Assembly (NCBI GenBank): GCA_016932165.1
Contig: JAFGDK010000047.1
Coordinates: forward strand, 1 to 64,000
Source of the DNA: Anaerolineales bacterium
Lineage (GTDB): Bacteria > Chloroflexota > Anaerolineae > Anaerolineales > UBA11579
DNA length: 64,000 nt
Direction of reading: 5' to 3'
How positions within the stretch are numbered: the first letter of the stretch is position 1; each line of letters starts with the position of its first letter. Both the position numbers and the translations under genes were made by a program. Shown here one piece after another: positions 28,121 to 38,918 of this stretch. The notes under the pieces were generated by a model. That model made no database searches. It had not been told where the DNA came from and worked only from the letters and a program-made list of their open reading frames with translations.

Positions 28121-29034
28121 TGAAAATTTTGATCACTGGTTCCAGCGGGTTGCTGGGTTTGAACCTGGCGCTGGAACTTGCTCCTGATCACACCGTGGTC
28201 GGCGCAGACCGCAACCCGCTTACCTCCCAGCTGCCCTTTGAAGCGGTGGGTGTCGATCTGCTGGATCCCGGTGTGGTGGCGGCTCTGCTGGAGGATGTGC
28301 AGCCGGATGCGGTGATCCACTGCGCCGCAATGGCCGATGTGGATGCTTGTGAAAGCGAACCGCAAGCAGCCCGGCGGATGAACGCCTGGCTGCCGGGCGA
28401 GATTGCTGCCCAATGCGCCCGGTACGGGATTCAACTGGTGCATATCTCCACCGATGCGGTCTTTGACGGCCAGAGTGGCGGCTACACTGAGGAAGACCCG
28501 CCCAATCCGCTGAGCGAATATGCCCGGACTAAGCTGGATGGCGAGGAGGCCGTATTCTCTGCCATGCCGGAAGCCGTGGTCACCCGGATCAATATTTTTG
28601 GCTGGAGCGCAACCGCCAACCGCAGCCTGGCAGAATTTTTCTATTACAACCTGGCCGCAGGCAAACCGCTAAAAGGCTTTACCGATGTGATCTTCTGCCC
28701 GCTGCTGGTCAATCACCTGGCGGCTGTGTTTGCACTAATCTTGGAGAAAAAGCTCAGCGGGTTGTACCACCTGGTCAGCCCGGTGGGATTGAGCAAATAC
28801 CAGTTTGGCGTGCGTATCGCCGAGCTGTTTGGCTTTGATCCGACTGGGATCGAGCCAGTCAAGGTTGCCGATTTTGGGCTCAAAGCGGCTCGTTCCCTGC
28901 GTCTGACGCTGGACACCAGCAAGCTCAGCCAGGCCCTTGGCAGGCCGCTGCCGGATGTGTTTGACGGGCTGGAACGTTTTTATCAGCTCCACCAGCAGGG
29001 CCACCAGGAGAAGTTGAAAGCCATGCTGGGATAA
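28120..29034 (+). CDS. RmlD-like sugar-nucleotide reductase
   Basis: An atypical SDR in the dTDP-4-dehydrorhamnose reductase superfamily. The NAD(P) site is ITGSSGLLGLNLALEL, then CAAMADVDACESEP, STDAVFDGQSGGY, and the YxxxK in SEYARTKLDGEE. It reduces or binds a 4-keto sugar nucleotide and is a natural partner of the dehydratase just upstream, with which it shares one base (ATGA overlap). I cannot tell whether the substrate is dTDP-, UDP- or GDP-linked. A nonulosonic-acid context is likely from the next gene. Confidence 0.85.
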   Translation: MKILITGSSGLLGLNLALELAPDHTVVGADRNPLTSQLPFEAVGVDLLDPGVVAALLEDVQPDAVIHCAAMADVDACESEPQAARRMNAWLPGEIAAQCARYGIQLVHISTDAVFDGQSGGYTEEDPPNPLSEYARTKLDGEEAVFSAMPEAVVTRINIFGWSATANRSLAEFFYYNLAAGKPLKGFTDVIFCPLLVNHLAAVFALILEKKLSGLYHLVSPVGLSKYQFGVRIAELFGFDPTGIEPVKVADFGLKAARSLRLTLDTSKLSQALGRPLPDVFDGLERFYQLHQQGHQEKLKAMLG

Positions 29035-29037
29035 TTA

Positions 29038-29056
29038 GTTCGGCTGAAGGCTGAAC
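29038..29056. repeat. Intergenic palindrome, copy 2
   Basis: GTTCGGCT-GAA-GGCTGAAC resembles 9564-9582 with two changes in the left arm. It lies four bases after one stop and before the GGAGAG that precedes the next ATG at 29076. This position could fold over the leader of the downstream gene. Confidence 0.45.
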
Positions 29057-29075
29057 GTCAGTCAGGAGAGTAACT

Positions 29076-30143
29076 ATGGAAATCAAGATATTGGATAAAA
29101 CCATCGGGCCAGACCACCCAACCTACTTCATTGCCGATATTGCTGCCAACCACGACGGCGACCTGGAACGCGCCAAACAGCTGATCCGCCTGGCTAAAGA
29201 AGCCGGGGCGGACGCGGCCAAGTTCCAGAACTTCCAAGCCCCCAAGATCGTCTCCGATTACGGTTTCAAGGCCATGGACAGGCAGGTCTCCCACCAGGCA
29301 GAATGGAGCAAGAGCGTTTATGAAGTTTATCAGGCTGCCTCTGTGCCGTTTGAGTGGACGCCGATACTCAAGGATGAATGCGACAAGGCCGGGATTCATT
29401 ACTTCACTTCTCCCTATGACCATAAATCGATTGAGATGGTTGACCCTTACATTCCGGCCTTCAAGGCTGGCTCCGGCCTGATCTCCTGGCCGGAAATGAT
29501 CGTGGAGATGGCCAAAAAAGGAAAGCCAGTGCTGGTATCCACGGGGGCATGCAAATTGGGAGAGGTGGTCAATGCCATGGAAAAAGTAATGGCGGTGACT
29601 GACCAGATTGTGTTGTTCCAGTGCAATACCAATTACACCGCCAGCCCGGATAATTACGACCACCTGCACCTGCGCGTGCTGGAAACCTACAAAGCGATGT
29701 TCCCGGATGTGGTCCTGGGTCTCTCAGACCACACCCACAGCCCGGCTCCGGTGGTCGGTGCGGTGACATTAGGCGCGCGGGTGATCGAGCGGCACTTCAC
29801 CGACAGCAACCAGCGGGAAGGCCCTGACCACAAGTTCGCCCTCAACCCGCACACCTGGGCTGAGATGGTCGAACAGGTGCGCATTCTGGAACGCTCCCTC
29901 GGTTCGCCGCTGAAGCAGGTCGCCGATAATGAAAAAGATACTTACATTGTACAGCGCCGCTGCCTGCGGGCGGGATGTGAGATCAAAGCCGGCGAAGTCT
30001 TCACCGCTGAGATGATCGAAGTCCTCCGCCCGGCTACCCCCGGCGCATTGATGAGCTGGGACCTCGACCAAGTAATCGGAATGAAAGCCCGTACCGATCT
30101 GCCTTTTGGCAAGGAGTTGCGCTGGTCTGATCTGGAGGACTAA
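29076..30143 (+). CDS. N-acetylneuraminate synthase family protein with SAF domain
   Basis: It condenses PEP with an aldose or aldose-6-phosphate to a nonulosonic acid. The TIM barrel (residues 1-280) shows FIADIAANHDGDLERAKQLI, AAKFQNFQAPKIVSD, FTSPYDHKSIEMV and FKAGSGLISWPEMIVEMAKK. A SAF/antifreeze-like domain follows (RRCLRAGCEIKAGEVFTAEM). Length is 355 residues, the normal range for full NeuB/LegI/PseI types. Which nonulosonic acid it makes cannot be assigned. A second synthase without this C-domain is encoded at 41005. Palindrome copy 2 lies in its leader. Confidence 0.9.
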   Translation: MEIKILDKTIGPDHPTYFIADIAANHDGDLERAKQLIRLAKEAGADAAKFQNFQAPKIVSDYGFKAMDRQVSHQAEWSKSVYEVYQAASVPFEWTPILKDECDKAGIHYFTSPYDHKSIEMVDPYIPAFKAGSGLISWPEMIVEMAKKGKPVLVSTGACKLGEVVNAMEKVMAVTDQIVLFQCNTNYTASPDNYDHLHLRVLETYKAMFPDVVLGLSDHTHSPAPVVGAVTLGARVIERHFTDSNQREGPDHKFALNPHTWAEMVEQVRILERSLGSPLKQVADNEKDTYIVQRRCLRAGCEIKAGEVFTAEMIEVLRPATPGALMSWDLDQVIGMKARTDLPFGKELRWSDLED

Positions 30144-30167
30144 GCCTCCCATTGGAAAAACCTGCCG

Positions 30168-31283
30168 ATGCGAATCATTTATTTCTCCCGCGACTATACC
30201 CCGCACGACCACCGCTTCCTGGCTGCTATGGTAGGGAAGGGGATCGAGGTGCATTATCTGCGGCTGGAGCGGCGCGGGCACCAGCAGGAAGACCGCATGC
30301 TGCCCCCCGGGGTGATCCCGGTCTCCTGGGCTGGCGGGCTAGAAGCTTATGACCCGCGCAAACACCGGGCGCTGCTGGCAGATTTGCGCAAGCAGGTGCG
30401 CCGGATCAAGCCTGACCTGATCCACGCCGGTCCGGTGCAGACCGCTGCCTGGCTGGCCGCTCAAGCAGGCTTCCATCCCCTGGTGAGCATGTCGTGGGGC
30501 TCCGATCTGCTGGTGGAGGCTGAATCCAGCAGCCAGATGCGTCGCCTGACCGAGTTCACCCTGGCCAATACGGATGTGCTTATTGGAGACTGCCAGGCGG
30601 TGAAGGAGAAAGCGGTGGAATTTGGTTTCCCCGCAGAGCGGGTGGTGACTTTCCCCTGGGGAGTGGACCTGAAAAAATTCTCCCCCGGTGAGAAGCACAA
30701 CGAAATTCGGGTGCGCGCCGGCTGGCAGGAGGCGTTTGTGGTGCTGCATTTGCGCTCCTGGGAGCCGGTCTACGGTGTGGAGGTCTTTGCCAAAGCTTTC
30801 CGCAAGGCTGCTGAAGAATGCCCGGAACTGCGCCTGTTGATGCCCGGCAACGGCTCGCTGGCGCCCAGGATCCGCCAGATCCTCATGCCGGTGAACGACC
30901 GGGTGCATTTTCTCGGTCAGGTCAGCCATGAGAAGCTGCCAACCTATTACCGCGCTGCTGACCTGTACGTTTCCGCCTCGTACAGCGACGGCTCTTCCGT
31001 CTCGCTGATGGAAGCCCTGGCCTGCGGCCTGCCGGCGCTGGTCTCGGATATCCCTGGCAACCGGGAGTGGATCGCTGAGTCTGAGGCCGGCTGGCTGTTC
31101 CCCGATGGGGATGAGGATGTGCTTGCCCAGGGGCTGATTACTGCGGTGGAGAACCGAAACTCGCTGGGAGAGAACGCGGCAGCCGCCCGTAAGCTGGCCG
31201 AGGCGCGCGCCGATTGGCCGCAGAACGTGAAAAAGCTGATGCAAGCCTATCAGCTGGCGCTTGAAATTGGAGGCCGGCGGTGA
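30168..31283 (+). CDS. GT4-type glycosyltransferase
   Basis: A GT-B fold retaining transferase with the usual GT4 marks: the donor site includes FPWGVDLKKFSPGEK, and the Glu-rich loop reads SASYSDGSSVSLMEALACGLPALVSDIPGN (cited in parts: SSVSLMEALACGLPALVSD). There is no signal or membrane segment, so it acts on the cytoplasmic face. The C-terminal end overlaps the following GTG start by four bases. The sugar specificity is unknown. Confidence 0.9.
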   Translation: MRIIYFSRDYTPHDHRFLAAMVGKGIEVHYLRLERRGHQQEDRMLPPGVIPVSWAGGLEAYDPRKHRALLADLRKQVRRIKPDLIHAGPVQTAAWLAAQAGFHPLVSMSWGSDLLVEAESSSQMRRLTEFTLANTDVLIGDCQAVKEKAVEFGFPAERVVTFPWGVDLKKFSPGEKHNEIRVRAGWQEAFVVLHLRSWEPVYGVEVFAKAFRKAAEECPELRLLMPGNGSLAPRIRQILMPVNDRVHFLGQVSHEKLPTYYRAADLYVSASYSDGSSVSLMEALACGLPALVSDIPGNREWIAESEAGWLFPDGDEDVLAQGLITAVENRNSLGENAAAARKLAEARADWPQNVKKLMQAYQLALEIGGRR

Positions 31284-32053
31284 GCAGCAAACCTAAAGTG
31301 GTCGCCATCATCCAGGCGCGTATGGCCGCCAGCCGGCTGCCCGGCAAGGTGCTGAAGGAACTGGGTCACTTAAGCGTGTTGGGCTGGATGATCGCCCGGG
31401 CGCGGCGGGCTGAATTGATTGATGAAGTCGTGATCGCCACCACCACCGATTCCAGCGATGACCCGGTGGCGGCGTACTGTGAACAAAACGGGGTTAAATT
31501 CACACGCGGCAGCATGCAAGACGTGCTGGATCGGTATTATCGGGCTGCAAAGCTGCATGGAGCCGATGTGGTTGTGCGCCTGACGGCGGACTGCCCCTTC
31601 ATCGACCCCGCCATGCTGGATGACAACCTGCGCACCTTCATGGGGGCTGAACCAAAGCTGGATTTCGCCGCCAACCGGCTGCCGCCTCCTTATAAGCGCA
31701 CGATTCCAATTGGGCTGGATGCTGAATTCTGCTGGTTTGAAGGGCTGGAGACCATCTGGCACGAGGCCAAAGAGAAGCACCAGCGTGAGCATGTGATGCC
31801 ATACTTCTATGAGCACCCCGAGCGCTTCAATGTGCTGCATATTATCCACCAGCCCAGTTACGGGCATCTGCGCTGGACGGTGGATACCCCCGAAGACCTG
31901 GCCCTGCTGCGCCAGATTGTAAACCATTTCCCCGGCCGGGATGATTTCTCCTGGAAAGATGTGCTGGCCCTGGTGGAAGCCCACCCGGAACTGGGAGAGA
32001 TCAATGCCGATGTGCGGCACAAAGATTACCGCGAGGTGGATGAGCGCCAATGA
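31280..32053 (+). CDS. SpsF/NeuA-like nucleotidyltransferase
   Basis: A cytidylyltransferase-like protein of the SpsF type. The nucleotide-binding N-terminus is VAIIQARMAASRLPGKVLKEL, followed by IATTTDSSDDPVAAYC and RLTADCPFIDP. The C-terminal region (GHLRWTVDTPEDLALLRQIV) is characteristic. In pseudaminic and legionaminic acid loci such proteins activate the nonulosonic acid as its CMP derivative. It starts GTG 31280 and overlaps both neighbours, so it sits in a coupled chain from 28120 to 36989. It may partner the synthase at 29076. Confidence 0.85.
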   Translation: MSSKPKVVAIIQARMAASRLPGKVLKELGHLSVLGWMIARARRAELIDEVVIATTTDSSDDPVAAYCEQNGVKFTRGSMQDVLDRYYRAAKLHGADVVVRLTADCPFIDPAMLDDNLRTFMGAEPKLDFAANRLPPPYKRTIPIGLDAEFCWFEGLETIWHEAKEKHQREHVMPYFYEHPERFNVLHIIHQPSYGHLRWTVDTPEDLALLRQIVNHFPGRDDFSWKDVLALVEAHPELGEINADVRHKDYREVDERQ

Positions 32054-32946
32054 GTACCCTGACGATCTTCACCGCCCCCAAACCCTTTGTGGACGCGCAT
32101 ATCACCATTATCCAGCGCAACGCGCTGCGCTCGTGGCAAATGCTTGGTGCTGATGTGGATGTGATCCTGTACGGCAACGATTCCGGGATAGGCGAGGCTG
32201 CCGCTGAATTTGGGTTTGGGCATGTCCCCGATGTGGCTGCCAATCAGCAAGGCGTGCCTTACCTGAATGATATGCTCGCCCGCACGCGGGCGCTCTCCGC
32301 TTCACCGGTGCTGGCTGTGGTCAATACCGATATCCTCCTCTTCCAGAATTTTGCCGAGAATGCCCGCCTGGCGTTGGAAACCTTGGGGGATTTCATGCTC
32401 GTCGGCCGCCGCTGGGACCTGGATATCACCGAGGAACTCGATTTTGACCCGCAGATCGAATCTCGCCTGAAAATGGATACCCAGACCAGAGGCCAATTGA
32501 AAAGCCCGACTGCCAGCGATTATTTCATCTTCTCCCGCACAGTGCTGAACGAGATTCCCAACTTCACCATCGGACGGGCCGGCTGGGACAGCTGGATGAT
32601 CTACCACGCCCTGCAGCAGCCCTGGCCGGTCTTGGATGCCACCCGCGAGATCTTTATCGTCCACCAAAACCACGATTACAGCCATCTTCCCAACGGGCAG
32701 CCGCATTACAGGCACCCAGAAAGTGAGCGGAATGTCGCTTTAGGCGGCGGAGACCGCAATATGTACGACCAGACTGACCTGCGCCTCTCATGGATGGGGG
32801 GGAAGGTGGTCCCCAAGCCGCTTACCTGGTACCGGTTGATCCGCTCTCTGGAACACCGCCTGCACCCCGGGGAGAAACCAGGTAGGATCAGAGGGCGGTT
32901 ATTTGGGATGGTGAAAAATTACCGCCAGGGGTTGAGATATGACTAG
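32050..32946 (+). CDS. Putative GT-A glycosyltransferase of unknown family
   Basis: A soluble protein of 298 residues. The start LTIFTAPKPFVDAHITIIQR is distinctive, VVNTDILLFQNFAENA resembles a DxD-type metal site, and AGWDSWMIYHALQQPWPVLD follows. I do not recognise a family but the pattern fits a GT-A transferase. Overlaps of four and eight bases join it to its neighbours. Confidence 0.6.
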   Translation: MSTLTIFTAPKPFVDAHITIIQRNALRSWQMLGADVDVILYGNDSGIGEAAAEFGFGHVPDVAANQQGVPYLNDMLARTRALSASPVLAVVNTDILLFQNFAENARLALETLGDFMLVGRRWDLDITEELDFDPQIESRLKMDTQTRGQLKSPTASDYFIFSRTVLNEIPNFTIGRAGWDSWMIYHALQQPWPVLDATREIFIVHQNHDYSHLPNGQPHYRHPESERNVALGGGDRNMYDQTDLRLSWMGGKVVPKPLTWYRLIRSLEHRLHPGEKPGRIRGRLFGMVKNYRQGLRYD

Positions 32947-33934
32947 ATTTGGTGTCAGTCCGACCAGGAACAAGCTCTCAACATACCGTCCGGCCAAGGT
33001 GACCGCCGCGGTGCTGGTCTATATCCCCCAGCGCGAGGGTTATTACCGCCACCGGCTGGATGTGCTCAAGCTGTGCCTGGAGAGCCTGATGCGGACCTCA
33101 GCAGGTGAAGCCGACCTGCTGGTATTCGATAACGGCAGTGCGCCCGAGGTGGTGGAATACCTGCTATCCCTGCAGCGGGACGGGAAAATTGATATTCTGA
33201 TGCTTTCAGGGCGCAATCTGGGCAAGATCGGTGCGCTTCAATTGATGTTCAATGCTGCTCCAGGCGAGTTTATCGCCTATTGCGATGATGATATCCTCTT
33301 CTATCCCGGCTGGCTGCAGGCCAGCTGGGATGTGATCGAAGCCTTCCCCCAGGTGGGCATGGTCAGCGGGCTGCCGGTGCGGGACGCCGCCCGGCATGGG
33401 GTCGAGTCTAATAACGCCTTTGCCAGGAGCAAACCAGATGGTTTAAAAATCACCTTTGAACGCTGGATCGAGGATGACTGGGACCTGGATTGGGCCGAGA
33501 GTACCGGGCGGAACCTGGAAGAACATCGTGCCGCCTTCAAAGACTTCCAGGATCCGTTATGGGAGATGAATGGCGTGAAAGCCTTCCCGGCTGCCAACCA
33601 CTTCCAATTCGTAGCCCCCCGCAAGGTGATGGTCAGGGCGATGCCAGAGGAATGGTCTGGCAAGTTAATGGGCAAAATGGTGGAGATGGATGAAGCCATT
33701 GATGCCCAGGGCGGCCTGCGGCTGTCAACCGCCGGGCGGTATGTGCGCCATATCGGTAATGTGGTCTCCCCTCGCCTGGCAATGGAGATCGCGGCATTGG
33801 GCCTCGATCTGGATGTCACCGATGTGACCCGCCGCCAAAAGCCCCACTGGCTGCTGCGCATCCCCCGGATGTGGCACTTATTGGAAAGAATTTACAGCAA
33901 GTTGTTTGATATTCTGTATCAAGTGGAACGATGA
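32939..33934 (+). CDS. GT2 glycosyltransferase
   Basis: A family 2 transferase. The N-terminus is AAVLVYIPQREGYYRHRLDV, with LVFDNGSAPEVVEYLLSL, the metal site AYCDDDILFYPGWL and a long acceptor region to residue 331. It has no membrane segment. Overlaps of eight bases with the previous gene and four with the next sulfotransferase suggest that glycosylation and sulfation are made from one transcript. Confidence 0.87.
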   Translation: MTRFGVSPTRNKLSTYRPAKVTAAVLVYIPQREGYYRHRLDVLKLCLESLMRTSAGEADLLVFDNGSAPEVVEYLLSLQRDGKIDILMLSGRNLGKIGALQLMFNAAPGEFIAYCDDDILFYPGWLQASWDVIEAFPQVGMVSGLPVRDAARHGVESNNAFARSKPDGLKITFERWIEDDWDLDWAESTGRNLEEHRAAFKDFQDPLWEMNGVKAFPAANHFQFVAPRKVMVRAMPEEWSGKLMGKMVEMDEAIDAQGGLRLSTAGRYVRHIGNVVSPRLAMEIAALGLDLDVTDVTRRQKPHWLLRIPRMWHLLERIYSKLFDILYQVER

Positions 33935-34917
33935 TGACTGAATACTTCAAAGACCGGCCGATTTTTATCTGCGGGCATCCCAAATCGGGGACCAGCCTGC
34001 TGAGGAACCTGCTGGATAACCACCCGCAGCTGGCGGTCTATCCGGAGGAGAGCCGCTTCTTCCGCAATTTCCTGCCCAAAGCCGAAGGGATGTCTGTGGA
34101 GCAGTTGATCGAACTGGGTGAGAACGAGTTGATCCACATCTTTGCATGGACTCGGGAGAACCCGCCCGCGCACCAGGCCGGCTTCCCTGATCGGGATTAC
34201 AGCTTCATTTCGTATGATGCGGTAAAGGATAGATTTAGGGATTTGCTGCGGACTGAAGGCCTCCGGCATCACGGGGATGTGCTGTGGACTGCGGTGCAGT
34301 CCTTCGCGGAGTCGGTTGGTTCGCAGCCAGAGGCGCTGGCCGGCTGGGTGGAGAAAACCCCGAATAATGAATATTTCGCCGATCGAATCTTTGCCTGGTG
34401 GCCGCAAGCGAAATGCATCCATATCGTGCGAGACCCGAGAGACAATTACGCCTCTTACCAGCGGAAACAGGAGAGCTGGTCTCCAGGAAAGTTTTCAGCG
34501 CATTGGAACCGGTCTGTTTCCGCCGGATTCCGGAATCAAGCCCAGTACGGAGAGGAGCGGTATTGGGTTCTCCGCTATGAAGACCTGGTCAATCGGCCAG
34601 AGGAGATCCTGCCGGAGATGTGCGGCTTCCTTGGAATCAATGACGATGAAATTCTGCGCAGGCCTACCCGGGCAGGCGACCTGTGGGCTGGCAACTCGAT
34701 GTTTGAGGATCAATTTAATGAAATCAGCCCGGCGGCGGTGGGCCGCTGGAAAGAAACCTTGACTGCGAGAGAGGCTGGTATCATCCAGGCAGCAACCCGG
34801 AAGTATCGGCGGCAGATAGGTTACCGGGATGAGATCTCGATAAATCTCAGGAACAGGCTGGCAGGATGGTATTGGCGGCTGAAAGGTTTGATCTATGACA
34901 TCCGCCACCCGAGGTAG
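33931..34917 (+). CDS. Sulfotransferase 1 (PAPS-dependent)
   Basis: The P-loop-like 5'-phosphosulfate loop is FICGHPKSGTSLLRNLLDNH and the 3'-phosphate-binding segment is IVRDPRDNYASYQRK. Both are standard for PAPS-dependent sulfotransferases. The domain spans the whole 328 residues. The acceptor is probably a glycan hydroxyl or amine. ATG 33931 overlaps the glycosyltransferase stop. PAPS can be supplied by the sat/cysC fusion encoded 3 kb on. Confidence 0.9.
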   Translation: MMTEYFKDRPIFICGHPKSGTSLLRNLLDNHPQLAVYPEESRFFRNFLPKAEGMSVEQLIELGENELIHIFAWTRENPPAHQAGFPDRDYSFISYDAVKDRFRDLLRTEGLRHHGDVLWTAVQSFAESVGSQPEALAGWVEKTPNNEYFADRIFAWWPQAKCIHIVRDPRDNYASYQRKQESWSPGKFSAHWNRSVSAGFRNQAQYGEERYWVLRYEDLVNRPEEILPEMCGFLGINDDEILRRPTRAGDLWAGNSMFEDQFNEISPAAVGRWKETLTAREAGIIQAATRKYRRQIGYRDEISINLRNRLAGWYWRLKGLIYDIRHPR

Positions 34918-34937
34918 CGGGTGACAGGACAGCGATT

Positions 34938-35978
34938 GTGAAAAATTTGAACCTAATTGGAAGACGAATTAAATTGGTCATGCAGGTCGCCCGTTACGGC
35001 CGTCTGGAGAAGGCAGAGCCGCCGGATTTGGCGCAGGTCCGCCCGGAAGAGCTTGCTGAGATCAAGACGTTTTTCCCAATGGATAAATTCTTTATATTGG
35101 GTTTTGCCCGTTCGGGGACAACTCTATTGACCCGGCTGATCCGTCTGCACCCGGAAGTCCACTGTAATTACCAGGCGCATTTCTTCACCCGCCCGCCGCT
35201 GTTGAGCGGGATGGCGGCTGATCCCGCTGTCCGAGAATGGCTAGCCCGGCCCAGCAACCGCTGGAACAGGGGTGGAGATTTATCTACAATCGCACTGCGG
35301 GCCATGGCGGATTATATCCTCGAACGGGATGCCCGCCGGGAGGGTGCCCGGATCGTGGGTGATAAAAGCCCGAATGTACTGATGAACAGCCGGGCGATTA
35401 TGCAAATGAGTCTGTTTTATCCCGAGGCAAAAGTGGTGGTTATCATCCGGGATGGCCGGGATGCCCTGGTTTCTCAACGCTTCCAGAATTTCATCAATTC
35501 TCCTCATCGCCTTTCAGCGGAGAACCTGCGCATCAGGGATGAATTTGCAGCTGATCCAGCACCTTTTTTGTCCGGGACGCGTTCAATTTTCACTGAAAAA
35601 CGTATCCGGGATATGTCTGGTGACTGGGCTGCCAATGTGACCGAAACATCCCGGGAGGGGAGGGCGGTCTACGGTGATCGTTTTTACAGCTTGAAATATG
35701 AAGACTTGCTCAACCAGCCATATGAGACGATTTCAAAAGTATGGGAATTCCTGGGGGCAGACCCGGCAGGGCTGGATCGAGCGATTGCCCAGGAGATGGA
35801 GTACAACCCCGATGCCGATTATCAAAAAGAAGTTGCAGCTGATCTGGTGAAGCCGCTGGAGAAGGGCAAACACGGTTCATGGCGAGAGCTGTTCACCTCC
35901 CGAGACCGTCAAATCTTCAAGGAAATTGCCGGGCAGGCCCTGATCGGCTGCGGCTATGAAAAGGATCTGGAGTGGTAG
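34938..35978 (+). CDS. Sulfotransferase 2 (PAPS-dependent)
   Basis: The 5'-phosphosulfate loop is GFARSGTTLLTRLIRLHP, and VVIIRDGRDALVSQRFQN is the 3'-phosphate segment. Compared with the neighbour the loop starts ARSG rather than PKSG, a common variant. The protein has a longer N-terminus (about 45 residues before the loop) and a GTG start at 34938. It lies 20 bases after sulfotransferase 1, and the two probably modify different positions. Confidence 0.88.
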   Translation: MKNLNLIGRRIKLVMQVARYGRLEKAEPPDLAQVRPEELAEIKTFFPMDKFFILGFARSGTTLLTRLIRLHPEVHCNYQAHFFTRPPLLSGMAADPAVREWLARPSNRWNRGGDLSTIALRAMADYILERDARREGARIVGDKSPNVLMNSRAIMQMSLFYPEAKVVVIIRDGRDALVSQRFQNFINSPHRLSAENLRIRDEFAADPAPFLSGTRSIFTEKRIRDMSGDWAANVTETSREGRAVYGDRFYSLKYEDLLNQPYETISKVWEFLGADPAGLDRAIAQEMEYNPDADYQKEVAADLVKPLEKGKHGSWRELFTSRDRQIFKEIAGQALIGCGYEKDLEW

Positions 35979-35981
35979 GCA

Positions 35982-36989
35982 ATGAGTGATCGCAGGATGA
36001 AATTTATGATCGCGGGATTAGGATCGATTGGCCGCCGTCACCTGCGCCACCTTAAAGCCCTGGGGCAGGATAACCTGCTGCTGTACCGCACGCACCGCAG
36101 CACCCTGCCGGATGATGAATTGGCGGGTATCCCGGTGGAGACTGATCTGCAGGCTGCTTTGGCGCATAAGCCTGACGCGGTGATCGTCTCCAATCCGACC
36201 GCCTTGCACCTGGATGTCGCCATCCCGGCGGCTGAAGCCGGCTGTCATATTCTGCTGGAGAAACCGGTTTCTCACTCCCTGGAGGGATTGGACAAGCTGA
36301 AGAGAGCGGCACAGAAAAGCGGCGTCCGCATCCTGGTGGGCTTCCAGTTCCGCTACCACCCTGGTCTGCGCCGGATTGCAGAGCTCCTGCAAACAGAGTT
36401 GGTGGGACGGCCAGTCTCATTCCGCGCCCACTGGGGGGAATACCTGCCGGCCTGGCATCCCTGGGAAGATTACCGCGCCAGCTACAGCGCCCGCCGGGAC
36501 CTGGGCGGCGGGGTGATCCTCACCCTGACCCACCCGCTGGATTATCTGCACTGGTTGTTGGGTGCGGTGCAGGAAGTATGGTCATTTGCTGGGCAGTACA
36601 CTGATCTTGAACTGGATGTGGTTGATACGGCCGAAATCGGGCTGCGCTTTGGTTCTGGCGTGGTCGGCAGCGTACACTTGAACTACACCCAGCGCCCGCC
36701 CCGGCACCAGCTGGAGATAGTGTGCACGGAGGGCACCTTGCGTTGGGATAACGCCGGAACGGCGCTGGAAGTCTACCGCGCCGAAACCACTTTCTGGGAG
36801 CAGCACCCCCTGCCGGTGGGCTTCCAGCGCGATGATCTATTCAGCGCCCAGATGAAGCATTTTTTACAGGTGGTGGAGGGAACGGCAGCGCCATTCTGTA
36901 CGCTGGATGACGGCATCGCTGCCCTGGAACTGGCTCTGGCGGCACATCAGTCAGCGGAAGAAAAGAGGCTGGTTTTGCTGGGGAAGTGA
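35982..36989 (+). CDS. Gfo/Idh/MocA-family oxidoreductase
   Basis: The N-terminal NAD(P) site is IAGLGSIGRRHLRHLKALGQ; ILLEKPVSHSLEGLDKLK is the usual EKP loop. The C-terminal half has GGGVILTLTHPLDYLHWLLG with the characteristic His. The family oxidises, reduces or epimerises sugars and sugar nucleotides. Position suggests a role in nonulosonic-acid precursor formation, but the reaction is unknown. It is the last gene of the coupled chain before a 145-base gap that holds no feature I recognise. Confidence 0.88.
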   Translation: MSDRRMKFMIAGLGSIGRRHLRHLKALGQDNLLLYRTHRSTLPDDELAGIPVETDLQAALAHKPDAVIVSNPTALHLDVAIPAAEAGCHILLEKPVSHSLEGLDKLKRAAQKSGVRILVGFQFRYHPGLRRIAELLQTELVGRPVSFRAHWGEYLPAWHPWEDYRASYSARRDLGGGVILTLTHPLDYLHWLLGAVQEVWSFAGQYTDLELDVVDTAEIGLRFGSGVVGSVHLNYTQRPPRHQLEIVCTEGTLRWDNAGTALEVYRAETTFWEQHPLPVGFQRDDLFSAQMKHFLQVVEGTAAPFCTLDDGIAALELALAAHQSAEEKRLVLLGK

Positions 36990-37110
36990 AGATATGCCGA
37001 AGAGAAACCCACCTGCCTCTTACAGGCACTTCGTGGTATCATGTGGGGCTGGGATTGAGCCTATCTCGATCTCCAATCTAGCGAATAAAACTGCATCAAA
37101 AACTGTTTGA

Positions 37111-38859
<1,749 letters not shown>

Positions 38860-38868
38860 TAAATTACT

Positions 38869-38903
38869 GGGGCGGGTGTCGGGTGCAAGCCCTTGCCCGC
38901 CCC
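38869..38903. terminator. Hairpin between sat and the SDR
   Basis: GGGGCGGG (38869-38876) pairs with CCCGCCCC (38896-38903), with a second short GGGT/GCCC pairing inside. There is no T-run, so it may be an attenuator or processing site that lowers downstream expression rather than a full terminator. Confidence 0.5.
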
Positions 38904-38918
38904 AAATAGGATATTGAC